From positions 1 to 28,928 of the forward strand of contig CAUDIU010000013.1 in NCBI GenBank assembly GCA_958449715.1: DNA of 28,928 nt, written 5' to 3'. The notes under the pieces were generated by a model. The model was given only the letters and a program-made list of their open reading frames with translations, searched no databases and was not told the DNA's origin. The first letter of the stretch is position 1. Every line of letters starts with the position of its first letter. The translations under genes were made by a program, and so were the position numbers. Shown in pieces: positions 7,921 to 15,870 of this stretch. Source of the DNA: an uncultured Clostridium sp. (GTDB lineage Bacteria > Cyanobacteriota > Vampirovibrionia > Gastranaerophilales > Gastranaerophilaceae).

Positions 7921-8448
7921 ATGGAATTTACAGAAAAAACTATTGAATCAGAATTAATTTTTGACGGAAGAGTAGTAAAGCTTTATAAAGACAAAATTGA
8001 ACTTCCAACAGGGCAAAAAAGCTTTAGAGAAGTTGTTAAACATTCAGGCGGTGTAGTAATTTTAGCTAAAAAAGAAGATAAAATTCTTTTAGTTAAACAA
8101 TTCAGATATCCAATGAAAGAAGTTTTGTATGAATTACCTGCAGGTAAACTTGAAATTGGAGAAGATCCATTTGAAGCAGCTAAAAGAGAATTGGAAGAAG
8201 AAACAGGTTATTGTGCCAATAAATGGACTGATTTAGGTTTTGTCTATACATCACCGGGATATAGTGATGAAAAATTGTACTTATACAAAGCTGAAGATTT
8301 AGAATTTACTCACTGCCACCCTGATGAAGGCGAAATTATTCAAGCACTTGAATATAAATATGATGACGTTTTAAAAATGATTGATAACGGTGAAATTAAT
8401 GACGCAAAAACTCTTTGTGCATTAATGAGAGCCCAAATTAAAGGATAA
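7921..8448 (+). CDS. nudF: Nudix hydrolase, probable ADP-ribose pyrophosphatase
   Basis: 175 residues. The complete Nudix box is at 75-97: G75, E81, REL (89-91), EE (93-94), G96 and a hydrophobic residue at 97. The N-terminal strand region and the LVKQFRYP...YELPAGKLE sequence are typical of the NudF/ADP-ribose pyrophosphatase branch, which splits ADP-ribose into AMP and ribose-5-phosphate. There is no clear Shine-Dalgarno sequence. An extended -10 (TG at 7906-7907, TAAGAT at 7909-7914) lies six bases before the ATG, suggesting a leaderless start. It is first in a tight forward run with the HAD, ispF and AlkD-like genes. Confidence 0.85.
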   Translation: MEFTEKTIESELIFDGRVVKLYKDKIELPTGQKSFREVVKHSGGVVILAKKEDKILLVKQFRYPMKEVLYELPAGKLEIGEDPFEAAKRELEEETGYCANKWTDLGFVYTSPGYSDEKLYLYKAEDLEFTHCHPDEGEIIQALEYKYDDVLKMIDNGEINDAKTLCALMRAQIKG

Positions 8449-8451
8449 ATT

Positions 8452-9255
8452 ATGTCTGCTGAAAAAAAAATTAAAATGGTTGCAACTGACATTGACGGCA
8501 CTATTGTTAAATGGGATACCGGATTTTCTGACGGTGTAAAAAATTGTATCAAAAATCTTTGCAAAAAAGATGTTAAAGTTGTACTCGTAACAGGCAGAAT
8601 GCATTGTGCTACTCATCATATAACGAATGAATTGGGACTTAAAACACCTGTTGTTTCATATCAAGGCGGACTAATTAAAGATTGCGACGGCAATACTTTA
8701 TATCAACAAAACTTGGATTCTGAAATTGCAAAACAAATTATTAAATGGGCAAGAGATAATAATATTCATATAAATTTATACATTGATGATAAATTGTATG
8801 TAGAAAAAGATAACGATTGCGTAAAAAAATACACTGACGGCAAATTTGTATCATACACAGTATGCTCATTTGACAGTTTAGAGATAAAAAATGTGAACAA
8901 AATTCTTGCAATTGACTACAATGATGCAGAAAGAGTTACAGGTTGGGTAGAAGAATTGCAAAAAAAATTCCCACAATTATACATAGTTAAATCAACTCCT
9001 TATTTTTGCGAAATAGGAAGTGCTCAAGCCAAAAAATCTCTCGGAGTTGAATTTTTAGCAAAAAAATGGGGATTGAAAAAAGAAGAAATTCTTACAATCG
9101 GCGATCAAAATAATGATATAGAACTTTTAAAAGCAGGCGGGATTAAAGTTGCAATGGGTAACGGAACACCTGAATTAAAAGAATGTGCCGATTACATAAC
9201 TGACACTGTTGAAAATGACGGTTTTGTAAAAGCTATTGAAAAATATGTAATATGA
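8452..9255 (+). CDS. Cof-type HAD-IIB phosphatase
   Basis: 267 residues with all four HAD motifs: DIDGT (nucleophile Asp13, Asp15), LVTGR (Thr47), Lys195 in QAKKSLG, and GDQNND (Asp218, Asp222). The IIB cap region lies between motifs II and III, as in Cof/YbiV sugar or cofactor phosphatases. The substrate cannot be read from the sequence. It starts three bases after the Nudix stop codon, with AAAGGA inside the end of that gene, so translation is probably coupled. Confidence 0.88.
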   Translation: MSAEKKIKMVATDIDGTIVKWDTGFSDGVKNCIKNLCKKDVKVVLVTGRMHCATHHITNELGLKTPVVSYQGGLIKDCDGNTLYQQNLDSEIAKQIIKWARDNNIHINLYIDDKLYVEKDNDCVKKYTDGKFVSYTVCSFDSLEIKNVNKILAIDYNDAERVTGWVEELQKKFPQLYIVKSTPYFCEIGSAQAKKSLGVEFLAKKWGLKKEEILTIGDQNNDIELLKAGGIKVAMGNGTPELKECADYITDTVENDGFVKAIEKYVI

Positions 9256-9262
9256 GGTAAAA

Positions 9263-9739
9263 ATGTATAGAATAGGTCTGGGATACGATATTCACAAACT
9301 CACAGAAGGAAGAGATTTAATAATCGGCGGGGTAAAAATTACCCATGAAAAAGGACTTCTCGGACATTCTGATGCTGATGTATTAATCCATGCAATAATT
9401 GATGCAATGCTTGGTGCACTTGCTCTATCTGATATCGGCACACTGTTCCCTGACACTGACGATTTATACAAAGACGCTGACAGTACTGTACTTTTAAGAG
9501 ATGTTTATAAACTTATTAAAGAAAAAAAATATGCAATCGAGAATATAGACAGCAATATTATAGCTCAACAGCCTAAAATGATGCCTTATATCCCAAAAAT
9601 GAAAGAAGTTTTATCACAAATTCTTTCAATCGAACCTGATAGACTTTCAATAAAAGCAAAAACCAATGAAAAAATGGACGCAGTAGGCCAAGAACTTGCA
9701 ATAGAAGCTCACGCTGTCGTGCTTTTAAAAAGAGTATAA
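9263..9739 (+). CDS. ispF: 2-C-methyl-D-erythritol 2,4-cyclodiphosphate synthase
   Basis: 158 residues, normal length for IspF. It makes MEcPP in the MEP (non-mevalonate) isoprenoid pathway. The metal-binding set Asp9, His11 (GYDIHKL) and His43 (SDADVLIHAI) is present, as is the DIGTLFPDTD loop. GAGG overlapping the stop of the HAD gene sets the ATG at 9263. Other MEP genes are not in the window. Confidence 0.96.
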   Translation: MYRIGLGYDIHKLTEGRDLIIGGVKITHEKGLLGHSDADVLIHAIIDAMLGALALSDIGTLFPDTDDLYKDADSTVLLRDVYKLIKEKKYAIENIDSNIIAQQPKMMPYIPKMKEVLSQILSIEPDRLSIKAKTNEKMDAVGQELAIEAHAVVLLKRV

Positions 9740-9744
9740 ATAAA

Positions 9745-10446
9745 ATGAACAAATCAGAAATTTGTAATCAGAAAATAAAACAAAGAATTTTAAAAGAAGC
9801 AGACCCTGATTATAAAAAATTTTCAGCCTCACTAATCCCAAACATTGACAATATACTTGGTGTCAGATTACCGACTTTAAGAAAAATTGCAAAAGAAATC
9901 TATAAAAGCGGAGAATGGGAAGAATTTGTCAACAAGCAACAATGTGAATTTATGGAAGAAGTGATGCTTCAGGGAATGATTATCGGACTTATTAAAAAAA
10001 ATCCTGAAGAAATTCTTGAATATGTCAAAAATTTTATCCCTAAAATTGATAACTGGGCAGTATGTGACACTTTTTGCAACAGCCTTAAATTTACAAATCA
10101 AAATAAAGAATTAGTATGGGAATTCATACAACCATATTTTAAATCCGACAAAGAATATGACCTACGTTTTGGGTATGTAATGCTTTTATCTCATTTTATT
10201 GAAGAAAAATATATTGAAAAAATCTTAAAATTAATCGACAATTTTAAAGATGATAGATATTATTCAAAAATGAGTGTTGCATGGGCGCTTTCAATATGTT
10301 ATATTAAATTGCCCGAAAAAACTCACAAATATTTAAAGACTTCAAAACTTGATAATTGGACATTTAACAAAAGTATTCAAAAAATATGTGAATCGCTAAG
10401 GGTTGATAAAGATACAAAAAATTTGTTAAAATGTTTGAAAAGATAA
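9745..10446 (+). CDS. AlkD-like DNA alkylation repair protein
   Basis: 233 residues, all helical (HEAT-like), of the COG4912/AlkD DNA glycosylase family. The IDNWAVCDTF segment carries Trp104 and Asp108, with the same spacing as Trp109 and Asp113 of Bacillus cereus AlkD, where the Asp is catalytic. A later aromatic helix (SVAWALS) fits as well. Likely role: excision of N3/N7-alkylated purines. It starts five bases after the ispF stop and has only a weak ribosome site, which fits translational coupling. Confidence 0.85.
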   Translation: MNKSEICNQKIKQRILKEADPDYKKFSASLIPNIDNILGVRLPTLRKIAKEIYKSGEWEEFVNKQQCEFMEEVMLQGMIIGLIKKNPEEILEYVKNFIPKIDNWAVCDTFCNSLKFTNQNKELVWEFIQPYFKSDKEYDLRFGYVMLLSHFIEEKYIEKILKLIDNFKDDRYYSKMSVAWALSICYIKLPEKTHKYLKTSKLDNWTFNKSIQKICESLRVDKDTKNLLKCLKR

Positions 10447-10467
10447 AACAACAAAAAGAGTAAAGAT

Positions 10468-11358
10468 ATGAATATTTTAACCGAAAAAAAATTGGCAGCA
10501 GGATTATCAATTTCATCAAATGCCATAATAATTATTTTAAAACTTATAGCAGGAATTATATCAGGCTCAATCAGTATAATTTCAGAAGCAATTCACTCAT
10601 TGAGCGACTTTTTAGCCTCTGTTTTAACATTTTTCGCGGTAATGAAATCTTCAGAACCTGCAGATGAATGCCACCCGTTCGGACATGGAAAATATGAGGA
10701 CATGTCAGGATTTATTGAAGGCGGATTAATTATTTTTGCAGCTTTTTATATTATTTACGAAGCCTGCAGAAAATTATTTTTCGGTGCAAATTCTGAAATG
10801 GATACAACTTTAGGCATTTATGTAATGTTATTTGCAGTCGTTGCAAACATTTTAGTTAGCGCCTACCTTTTTCACGTTGCAAAAAAATCAAATTCAGTAT
10901 CATTATTTGCTGACGGCGAACATTTGAGAACTGATGTATATTCATCATTAGGCGTTATGGCAGGGTTAATTCTAATAAAAATAACAGGAATAAATATTCT
11001 AGACCCTATAATCGCAATTTGTGTTGCATTGTTTATCGTAAAGGCAGGATATTCAATTTCCAAAGAAACCTTAAACAATTTATTAGATGGATCATTACCT
11101 GCTAAAGATTTAAAAGCTATTGAAGATATAATAAATTCATATAATAACAAATGTATCAAAGGTTATAAAAACTTAAAAGCAAGACGTTCAGGCCCTTCTA
11201 CAGATATTGAAATTACAATGCTTTTCCCTAATGAAATGACAATTTATGAATGCCATAATATATGTGATGAAATTGAAGCATTAATTCAAGAAAAACTAGG
11301 GGCCTCTACAATTATAATCCATTCAGAGCCTGAAAATTGCAAACAAAACAAGCATTAA
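10468..11358 (+). CDS. Cation diffusion facilitator transporter
   Basis: 296 residues with about six membrane segments and a ferredoxin-like cytosolic tail (from about residue 210). Site-A ligands are His43/Asp47 (HSLSD) and His152/Asp156 (HLRTD), an HD-HD set that in family terms favours zinc. HPFGHGKYE (69-77) after TM2 is the second family signature. It is an inner-membrane metal/proton antiporter. It is last of the forward run and has no recognisable metal-regulated operator. Confidence 0.9.
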   Translation: MNILTEKKLAAGLSISSNAIIIILKLIAGIISGSISIISEAIHSLSDFLASVLTFFAVMKSSEPADECHPFGHGKYEDMSGFIEGGLIIFAAFYIIYEACRKLFFGANSEMDTTLGIYVMLFAVVANILVSAYLFHVAKKSNSVSLFADGEHLRTDVYSSLGVMAGLILIKITGINILDPIIAICVALFIVKAGYSISKETLNNLLDGSLPAKDLKAIEDIINSYNNKCIKGYKNLKARRSGPSTDIEITMLFPNEMTIYECHNICDEIEALIQEKLGASTIIIHSEPENCKQNKH

Positions 11359-11436
11359 AATTTGTAAACATGTACTTTTAAATAAATTGTTTTTTGGTTA
11401 TGCTTGGCGTGTGTGTATGAAAAGGAGATTTATATC

Positions 11437-12078
11437 ATGCCAAAATTCAATTTAATGTCGTACATTATGCCTCCTGAAGATAAAATGTTTTTTACATACT
11501 TTCAGGAAAGTGCAGAAATTTGTTTGAAAACAGCAAAACTATATGATGAGATTATGCACAATCATTTGAATGATGAGTACAAAGAAAAAGCTCTAAAATA
11601 TAAAAGGAAAGGTAAATTATCATATAAAGCCTGTCTAAAACAGTTAAATAAAAGTTTTATTACCCCGATTGAAAGAGAAGATATTCAAACAATTGCAGTT
11701 CAATTAAATAAAATAACTAAAAAAATTGTAAAAGCCTGTCTTAATTTAGAAGTGTACAGATTAAATAACTACACTGACGAAATGAAAGAACAGGCTTTAA
11801 CTTTGGTACAAGCTACAGAAAAACTCGGAGAAATTATAAAACAATTCAAAAAAGTATCTGATGTTGAAGAAATTACAGAACTCAATATTGAAATGAAAGA
11901 AATTGAATCTCACGGAGATGAAATTCACCGTCGAGCTATGGGCAATTTATTTTCAGGGCAATATGAAGCCCTCGATGTAATCAAATTAAGAGATATGTAC
12001 AAAGAAATTGAAAACGCTTTTGATGCTTGTTTCTATGTATCAGATACAATCCTGAATGTAGTATTAAAACAAAGTTAG
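11437..12078 (+). CDS. DUF47/PhoU-like phosphate transport accessory protein
   Basis: 213 residues, helical, of the DUF47 (PhoU-like, TIGR00153) family that partners PiT transporters. It starts MPKFNLMSYIMPPEDKMFF and has the paired pattern ESHGDEIHRRAMGNLF near the C-terminus, typical of PhoU-like metal-binding bundles. AAGGAG at 11422-11427 selects the ATG at 11437 over an in-frame TTG at 11404. Only 12 bases separate it from the PiT gene, so the two form an operon; it probably regulates or gates the transporter. Confidence 0.88.
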   Translation: MPKFNLMSYIMPPEDKMFFTYFQESAEICLKTAKLYDEIMHNHLNDEYKEKALKYKRKGKLSYKACLKQLNKSFITPIEREDIQTIAVQLNKITKKIVKACLNLEVYRLNNYTDEMKEQALTLVQATEKLGEIIKQFKKVSDVEEITELNIEMKEIESHGDEIHRRAMGNLFSGQYEALDVIKLRDMYKEIENAFDACFYVSDTILNVVLKQS

Positions 12079-12090
12079 GCAAGGTAAAAA

Positions 12091-13107
12091 ATGAGTATAA
12101 CTATTTTACTTTTAATAGCAGTTGTATTAGTTGCTTTGGCATTTGAGTTTATCAACGGATTTCATGATTGTGCAAACGCAATTGCAACTGTTGTATCTAC
12201 AAAAGTTCTTTCTCCCAAACAAGCTGTACTATTCGGAGCAAGCTTAGAATTTATCGGAGCTCTAACCGGTACTCACGTTGCAAAAACTATCGGATCAGGT
12301 ATTGTAAATGCTGATTTAATAACTTTAACCGTAATATTTTGTGCACTTTTAGCTGCTGTTATATGGAATTTATTCACATGGTGGCTGGGACTTCCATCAA
12401 GTTCATCACACGCACTAATCGGAGGATTACTGGGGGCTTCAATAGTAAAAGCAGGAATTGACGTTGTACATTTCCATACACTTATAGATAAAGTAATAAT
12501 TCCTATGTTTACATCTCCAGTATTGGGATTTTGCGTTGGTTTTACTTTAATGCTTTTAATAGCTTGGGTTGTAATTGTTCTGAAAGAAACTCCAAACACT
12601 GTTAACAAACAATTTAGAAAATTACAATTATTATCATCAGGACTTATGGCACTAAGCCATGGTTCAAATGATGCTCAAAAAACTATGGGTATAATCACAC
12701 TTGCATTACTAGCAGGAGGAGTTCTTCATAGAAGCCCTACAGGGGATTTTGAAATCCCGATTTATGTAATTATTACTTGTGCTCTTACAATGGCTGCAGG
12801 TACAATGAATGGCGGTTGGAAAATTATCAAAACAATGGGACATAAAATCATAAAACTTAAACCTATTCATGGCTTCGCAGCTGAAACATCAGCTGCAGGA
12901 TTAATTTTGGCAGCATCTCATTTCGGGATTCCATTAAGTACAACTCATGTTATTTCAACAGCAATTATGGGAGTTGGTTCCACATTCCATGCACACGCCG
13001 TAAAATGGAGAGTTGTTGGAAATATCGTAATTGCTTGGGTTGTTACAATACCTGCTTGTATGATTATTTCATCAATAATTTATTATCTGATTTATAAAAT
13101 TATATAG
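12091..13107 (+). CDS. pit: PiT-family inorganic phosphate transporter
   Basis: 338 residues, with about ten membrane segments as in short bacterial and archaeal Pit proteins. Both inverted-repeat signatures are present: GFHDCANAIATVV (23-35) and HGSNDAQKTMG (190-200). The matching PSSSSHALIGG and PLSTTHVISTAIMGVG re-entrant loops follow. It imports metal-phosphate or phosphate with protons or sodium. AAGGT precedes the start. It is the second gene of the DUF47-pit operon. Confidence 0.92.
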   Translation: MSITILLLIAVVLVALAFEFINGFHDCANAIATVVSTKVLSPKQAVLFGASLEFIGALTGTHVAKTIGSGIVNADLITLTVIFCALLAAVIWNLFTWWLGLPSSSSHALIGGLLGASIVKAGIDVVHFHTLIDKVIIPMFTSPVLGFCVGFTLMLLIAWVVIVLKETPNTVNKQFRKLQLLSSGLMALSHGSNDAQKTMGIITLALLAGGVLHRSPTGDFEIPIYVIITCALTMAAGTMNGGWKIIKTMGHKIIKLKPIHGFAAETSAAGLILAASHFGIPLSTTHVISTAIMGVGSTFHAHAVKWRVVGNIVIAWVVTIPACMIISSIIYYLIYKII

Positions 13108-13125
13108 TTATTATTACCAATGTAG

Positions 13126-13173
13126 ATTTCCTCCTTTCATGATTTCATTAATCTTAAAAGGAGGAAATTTTTT
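13126..13173 (+). promoter_or_regulatory. Hairpin that masks the ribosome site of the DJ-1 gene
   Basis: A perfect 12-base inverted repeat: ATTTCCTCCTTT (13126-13137) and AAAGGAGGAAAT (13157-13168), with a 19-base loop, followed by six T. The 3' arm contains the whole AAAGGAGG ribosome site of the gene at 13174. In RNA the site would be paired. The T run also makes it terminator-like, so it may end the pit operon, attenuate the downstream gene, or both. Confidence 0.65.
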
Positions 13174-13905
13174 ATGTCTGAAAATAATAAAGATAAGGAA
13201 ATTTGCGAAACAGAATTTTGTGAAATGTGCCATTTTGAAACACCTGTAAAAAATATATTAATGGTTGTGACAAGTGCAAATGAGTTTAATAACGAACATA
13301 AAACAGGATTATGGCTTGAAGAATTTGCAATACCATATCTTGCATTTATCGAAAAAGGTTATAAAGTTACAGTTGCAAGCCCAAATGGTGGTCAAGCTCC
13401 AATAGATCCCGAAAGTGAAAACTTGGAAAATGAAATTAAATGGGAAAAAGCTAAAAAAGTACTTGAAAAAACTGACAAATTAGATTCAATAGATTATAAA
13501 TCTTTCGATGCTCTGGTACTGCCAGGAGGACATGGACCTATGCTTGATTTGTACAAAAATAACACACTTGGAGAAATTATTAACGATTTTTCTACAAAAC
13601 ATAAACTTATTGCAGCAATCTGTCACGGACCTGCGGGGCTTTTATCAGCAGTAAAAAATGGAATTTCTTTTGTTAATGGCAAAAAATTAACTTGTTTTAC
13701 AAATGAAGAAGAACATTATTACAATAAAGAAAATTTGCTTCCTTATTACTTAGAGGACACCCTAAAAGACGCAGGAGCGCAATTCGTCCAATGTGACATT
13801 GGTGCAGTAAATATAACTGAAGACGGAAACTTAATTACAGGACAAAATTTTCAATCCAGCGAAGCATTTGCAAAAGCTATAATTAACTATTTAGATCGCA
13901 ACTAG
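13174..13905 (+). CDS. DJ-1/PfpI (Hsp31-like) family protein
   Basis: 243 residues with the class I glutamine amidotransferase-like fold of DJ-1/PfpI. The nucleophile elbow AAICHGPAG has Cys150 followed by His151. Glu49/Glu50 in TGLWLEEF and LPGGHGP (116-122) complete the usual site. The long insertion after TVASPNGG and the overall length are like Hsp31/glyoxalase III rather than short DJ-1. An added N-terminal tail has Cys11, Cys16 and Cys19. Likely role: detoxifying reactive carbonyls or protein repair. It has a strong but hairpin-masked ribosome site, and an HxlR regulator gene follows. Confidence 0.85.
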   Translation: MSENNKDKEICETEFCEMCHFETPVKNILMVVTSANEFNNEHKTGLWLEEFAIPYLAFIEKGYKVTVASPNGGQAPIDPESENLENEIKWEKAKKVLEKTDKLDSIDYKSFDALVLPGGHGPMLDLYKNNTLGEIINDFSTKHKLIAAICHGPAGLLSAVKNGISFVNGKKLTCFTNEEEHYYNKENLLPYYLEDTLKDAGAQFVQCDIGAVNITEDGNLITGQNFQSSEAFAKAIINYLDRN

Positions 13906-13918
13906 CGATCTTTTTTTT
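13894..13918 (+). terminator. Rho-independent terminator of the DJ-1 gene
   Basis: GATCGC (13894-13899), loop AACTA, GCGATC (13905-13910), then eight T. The stem overlaps the last codons and stop of the DJ-1-like gene. Confidence 0.88.
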
Positions 13919-13940
13919 GACTTTTCTTTTGAAATTTGTT

Positions 13941-13975
13941 AGGATAAAAATATCCTTACTTACCAAAAGATACTA
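13941..13975 (+). promoter_or_regulatory. Possible operator upstream of hxlR-1
   Basis: An inverted repeat AGGATA-AAAA-TATCCT (13941-13956) runs directly into TACTTACC and then TACTA (13957-13975). TACTTAC is also seen in the promoter of the second HxlR gene (27306-27312). HxlR proteins often bind their own promoters, so autoregulation is plausible but not shown. Confidence 0.35.
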
Positions 13976-13986
13976 ATTGAGGTTTT

Positions 13987-14328
13987 ATGGAATTAAAAGA
14001 ACTACCTAAATGTCCTGTGGAAACAACATTAAAACTTATTGGGGAAAAATGGAAAATCTTAATTATAAGGGATTTGCTAAATGGGACAAAGCGTTTCGGG
14101 GAATTAAAAAAATCCTGCAGCGGAATTTCACAAAAAGTCCTTACTCATAATTTGAGGCAAATGGAAGATGACGGACTTGTCAAAAGAGAAGTATTCCCAC
14201 AAATCCCACCTAGAGTAGAATATACTCTTACAGATGTAGGATACAGCCTTGCTACGGTTTTAAATGCTATGGCAAGCTGGGGAACTGATTACAAAACTTT
14301 CTTGAAACTTTTAGCAAAAAGAAGTTAA
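13987..14328 (+). CDS. HxlR-family winged-helix regulator 1
   Basis: 113 residues with the full HxlR layout: CPVE...LIGEKWKILIIRDL, then GISQKVLTHNLRQMEDDGLV as the recognition helix region, then the wing EVFPQIPPRVEYTLT. Cys9 in the N-terminal arm sits where redox-sensing members such as YodB and HypR carry reactive cysteines; a second Cys is at 44. GAGG at 13979-13982 sets the start. It lies after the DJ-1 terminator, so it has its own promoter; regulation of the DJ-1 gene is plausible. Confidence 0.88.
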   Translation: MELKELPKCPVETTLKLIGEKWKILIIRDLLNGTKRFGELKKSCSGISQKVLTHNLRQMEDDGLVKREVFPQIPPRVEYTLTDVGYSLATVLNAMASWGTDYKTFLKLLAKRS

Positions 14329-14452
14329 TATGTTACTATATAACAATTTGCCGTGTCGGGTAATATGTTACTAATTTTAATAATGTATAATACTTTACAT
14401 AAAATAGTAAAAAATATTTTATCATGTATTATATATGTAGGAGAAATTTAAA

Positions 14453-15106
14453 ATGAAACTACTAACTGCTATTCACAAAGTGTTACCACACAAATCTGAA
14501 ACAGAAGATTCTCATTTAAAACTTCTTTATTCAAATATGCATCCAGAAACAAGAGAAGAAGTAGTATACCGTAAAAATGGTAAGTCTGTTGATAGAATTA
14601 TTGAATTTGATCCTCATACAGGATCAAAAATTAAAACAACACACTATGACTATTTTAATGATAAAAAAGTTCGCTCAATTGATGAATACGACAGAAAAAC
14701 AGGTAGAAAAATCCGTACTATCAACTATGTTTTATATAAATCTGTAGATGAATATGATTTAGAAACAGGTAAAAAAATTCGTACTATTAACTTTAATGTT
14801 AAAGACGAAACTAAAATTTCATCAATTCAAGAATATGATTTAGAAACAGGCAAAATAATTACAATATCAATTTATAAACGTGATGGAAAAACTGTTAGTA
14901 TAATCAAAAAAATTGATCCTGTAACAGAAAAAGTAACAAGTTGGGTAAATAACAAAAATTTAGAATACAAGCCAATAGAACCTGCAAAAATTGCTACAAG
15001 ATGTTACGACAATATAAAAACAATTCCTCAAAAAGATAAAGAAAATATTGCTCAATTAATTGATAATTTATATTCAAATAAAATTAAATTTGAAAATATA
15101 AAATAA
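14453..15106 (+). CDS. DUF2963-like YD-repeat protein
   Basis: 217 residues, with no signal peptide or membrane helix. Residues about 39-164 are five tandem units of about 22-27 residues with the core '(I/V)xEYDxxTGKKIRTIN': IIEFDPHTGSKI, SIDEYDRKTGRKI, SVDEYDLETGKKI, SIQEYDLETGKII and IIKKIDPVTEKVT. This pattern resembles DUF2963, which I know mainly from phytoplasma proteins, and loosely the YD repeats of Rhs proteins. The ends are non-repetitive. TAGGAG sets the start. The function is unknown. Confidence 0.7.
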   Translation: MKLLTAIHKVLPHKSETEDSHLKLLYSNMHPETREEVVYRKNGKSVDRIIEFDPHTGSKIKTTHYDYFNDKKVRSIDEYDRKTGRKIRTINYVLYKSVDEYDLETGKKIRTINFNVKDETKISSIQEYDLETGKIITISIYKRDGKTVSIIKKIDPVTEKVTSWVNNKNLEYKPIEPAKIATRCYDNIKTIPQKDKENIAQLIDNLYSNKIKFENIK

Positions 15107-15117
15107 AATTAAACAAT

Positions 15118-15786
15118 TTATTCTTTTATAAATGTTTCATCATCTTCTTCCAATGCTTCATGCACAAATCTTGCAGGATCATCAATTATGTATTGCAAAT
15201 CTTCTGGAGATTTAATATAACTATAATCAAATCTTTCAGATTTATATGTAAAAGAAACCATTCCATAATTTAGAATTCTTCCCATTGAAGTTTGATAAAC
15301 ATCCATAATATCAAGTTTGCTCAAAGGAATATCAATTTCTTCAGGATTTAAAACTCCAATTTTAATATGAGCATATTTAGTTGTAATAACAATTTTATCA
15401 GAATTAAATCTCAAAACAGGATATACAATAGGCAATAATAATATAAATACTACTACCCAGCTGAAAAAACTATGAGTATTTAAAAATATTGTCCAAAAAT
15501 AAATGAAAAAAACAGGAGTCATAACAATAGGCCAAAAAAGAGCCATCCAATGTTTTTTTATATCAAATAAAACAAGTTCTTCTGCATTTTCATCAGGAAG
15601 CTTATATTCTTCTTTTTTTATCTTGTTATCATTCAAATTAACAACTTCCTGCTGATGTTCTGGTCTTTCAATAAACACTTCTTTATCTTGCTCTTGATTG
15701 AAATTATCATTTTTTAAATCAATACCGCAATATCTGCAAAAATTATCATAATCTTTAATTTGTTTTCCACAGTTCGGACAAAACAT
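15118..15786 (-). CDS. Zinc-ribbon membrane protein with PH-like domain
   Basis: 222 residues. An N-terminal zinc ribbon (CPNCG at 3-7, CRYCG) is followed by an acidic linker. Two close membrane helices come next (HWMALFWPIVMTPVFFIYFW and FFSWVVVFILLLPIVYPVL). The C-terminal domain (KIVITTKYAHIKIGVLNPE, then DIPLSKLDIMDVYQTSMGR) looks like a bacterial PH domain of the DUF304/bPH2 type. A membrane-associated sensor or adaptor is likely; no enzyme motif is seen. AAAGGAG places the start at 15786. It is divergent from bioB. Confidence 0.75.
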   Translation of the reverse strand: MFCPNCGKQIKDYDNFCRYCGIDLKNDNFNQEQDKEVFIERPEHQQEVVNLNDNKIKKEEYKLPDENAEELVLFDIKKHWMALFWPIVMTPVFFIYFWTIFLNTHSFFSWVVVFILLLPIVYPVLRFNSDKIVITTKYAHIKIGVLNPEEIDIPLSKLDIMDVYQTSMGRILNYGMVSFTYKSERFDYSYIKSPEDLQYIIDDPARFVHEALEEDDETFIKE

Positions 15787-15822
15787 ATTCTGCTCCTTTG
15801 TGAGCCAATTTTAACATATGAT

Positions 15823-15851
15823 TTGACTTTAGTCAATTAAGGATATATGAT
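15823..15851 (+). promoter_or_regulatory. bioB promoter with palindrome on the -35
   Basis: -35 TTGACT (15823-15828), 17-base spacer, -10 TATGAT (15846-15851). The -35 is also the left arm of a perfect inverted repeat TTGACT-TT-AGTCAA (15823-15836), as expected of a repressor site. It does not look like the classical BirA operator that I know. The -10 covers the upstream ATG at 15847, so translation must begin later, at 15871. Confidence 0.6.
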
Positions 15852-15870
15852 TAATCCCAGAGGATTTAAG

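Noticed and set aside
14326..14373. 13-base direct repeat TAATATGTTACTA at 14326-14338 and 14361-14373
   Set aside because: AT-rich, overlaps the hxlR stop codon, only two copies and no matching element; probably local duplication without clear function.
14650..14880. Repeated DNA blocks that could suggest a CRISPR-like or tandem array
   Set aside because: They are in-frame codons of the EYDxxTGKKI protein repeats, with coding-type differences.
15847..15870. Upstream ATG of bioB at 15847
   Set aside because: It is part of the -10 box TATGAT, so it would not be in the mRNA; AGAGGA favours 15871.
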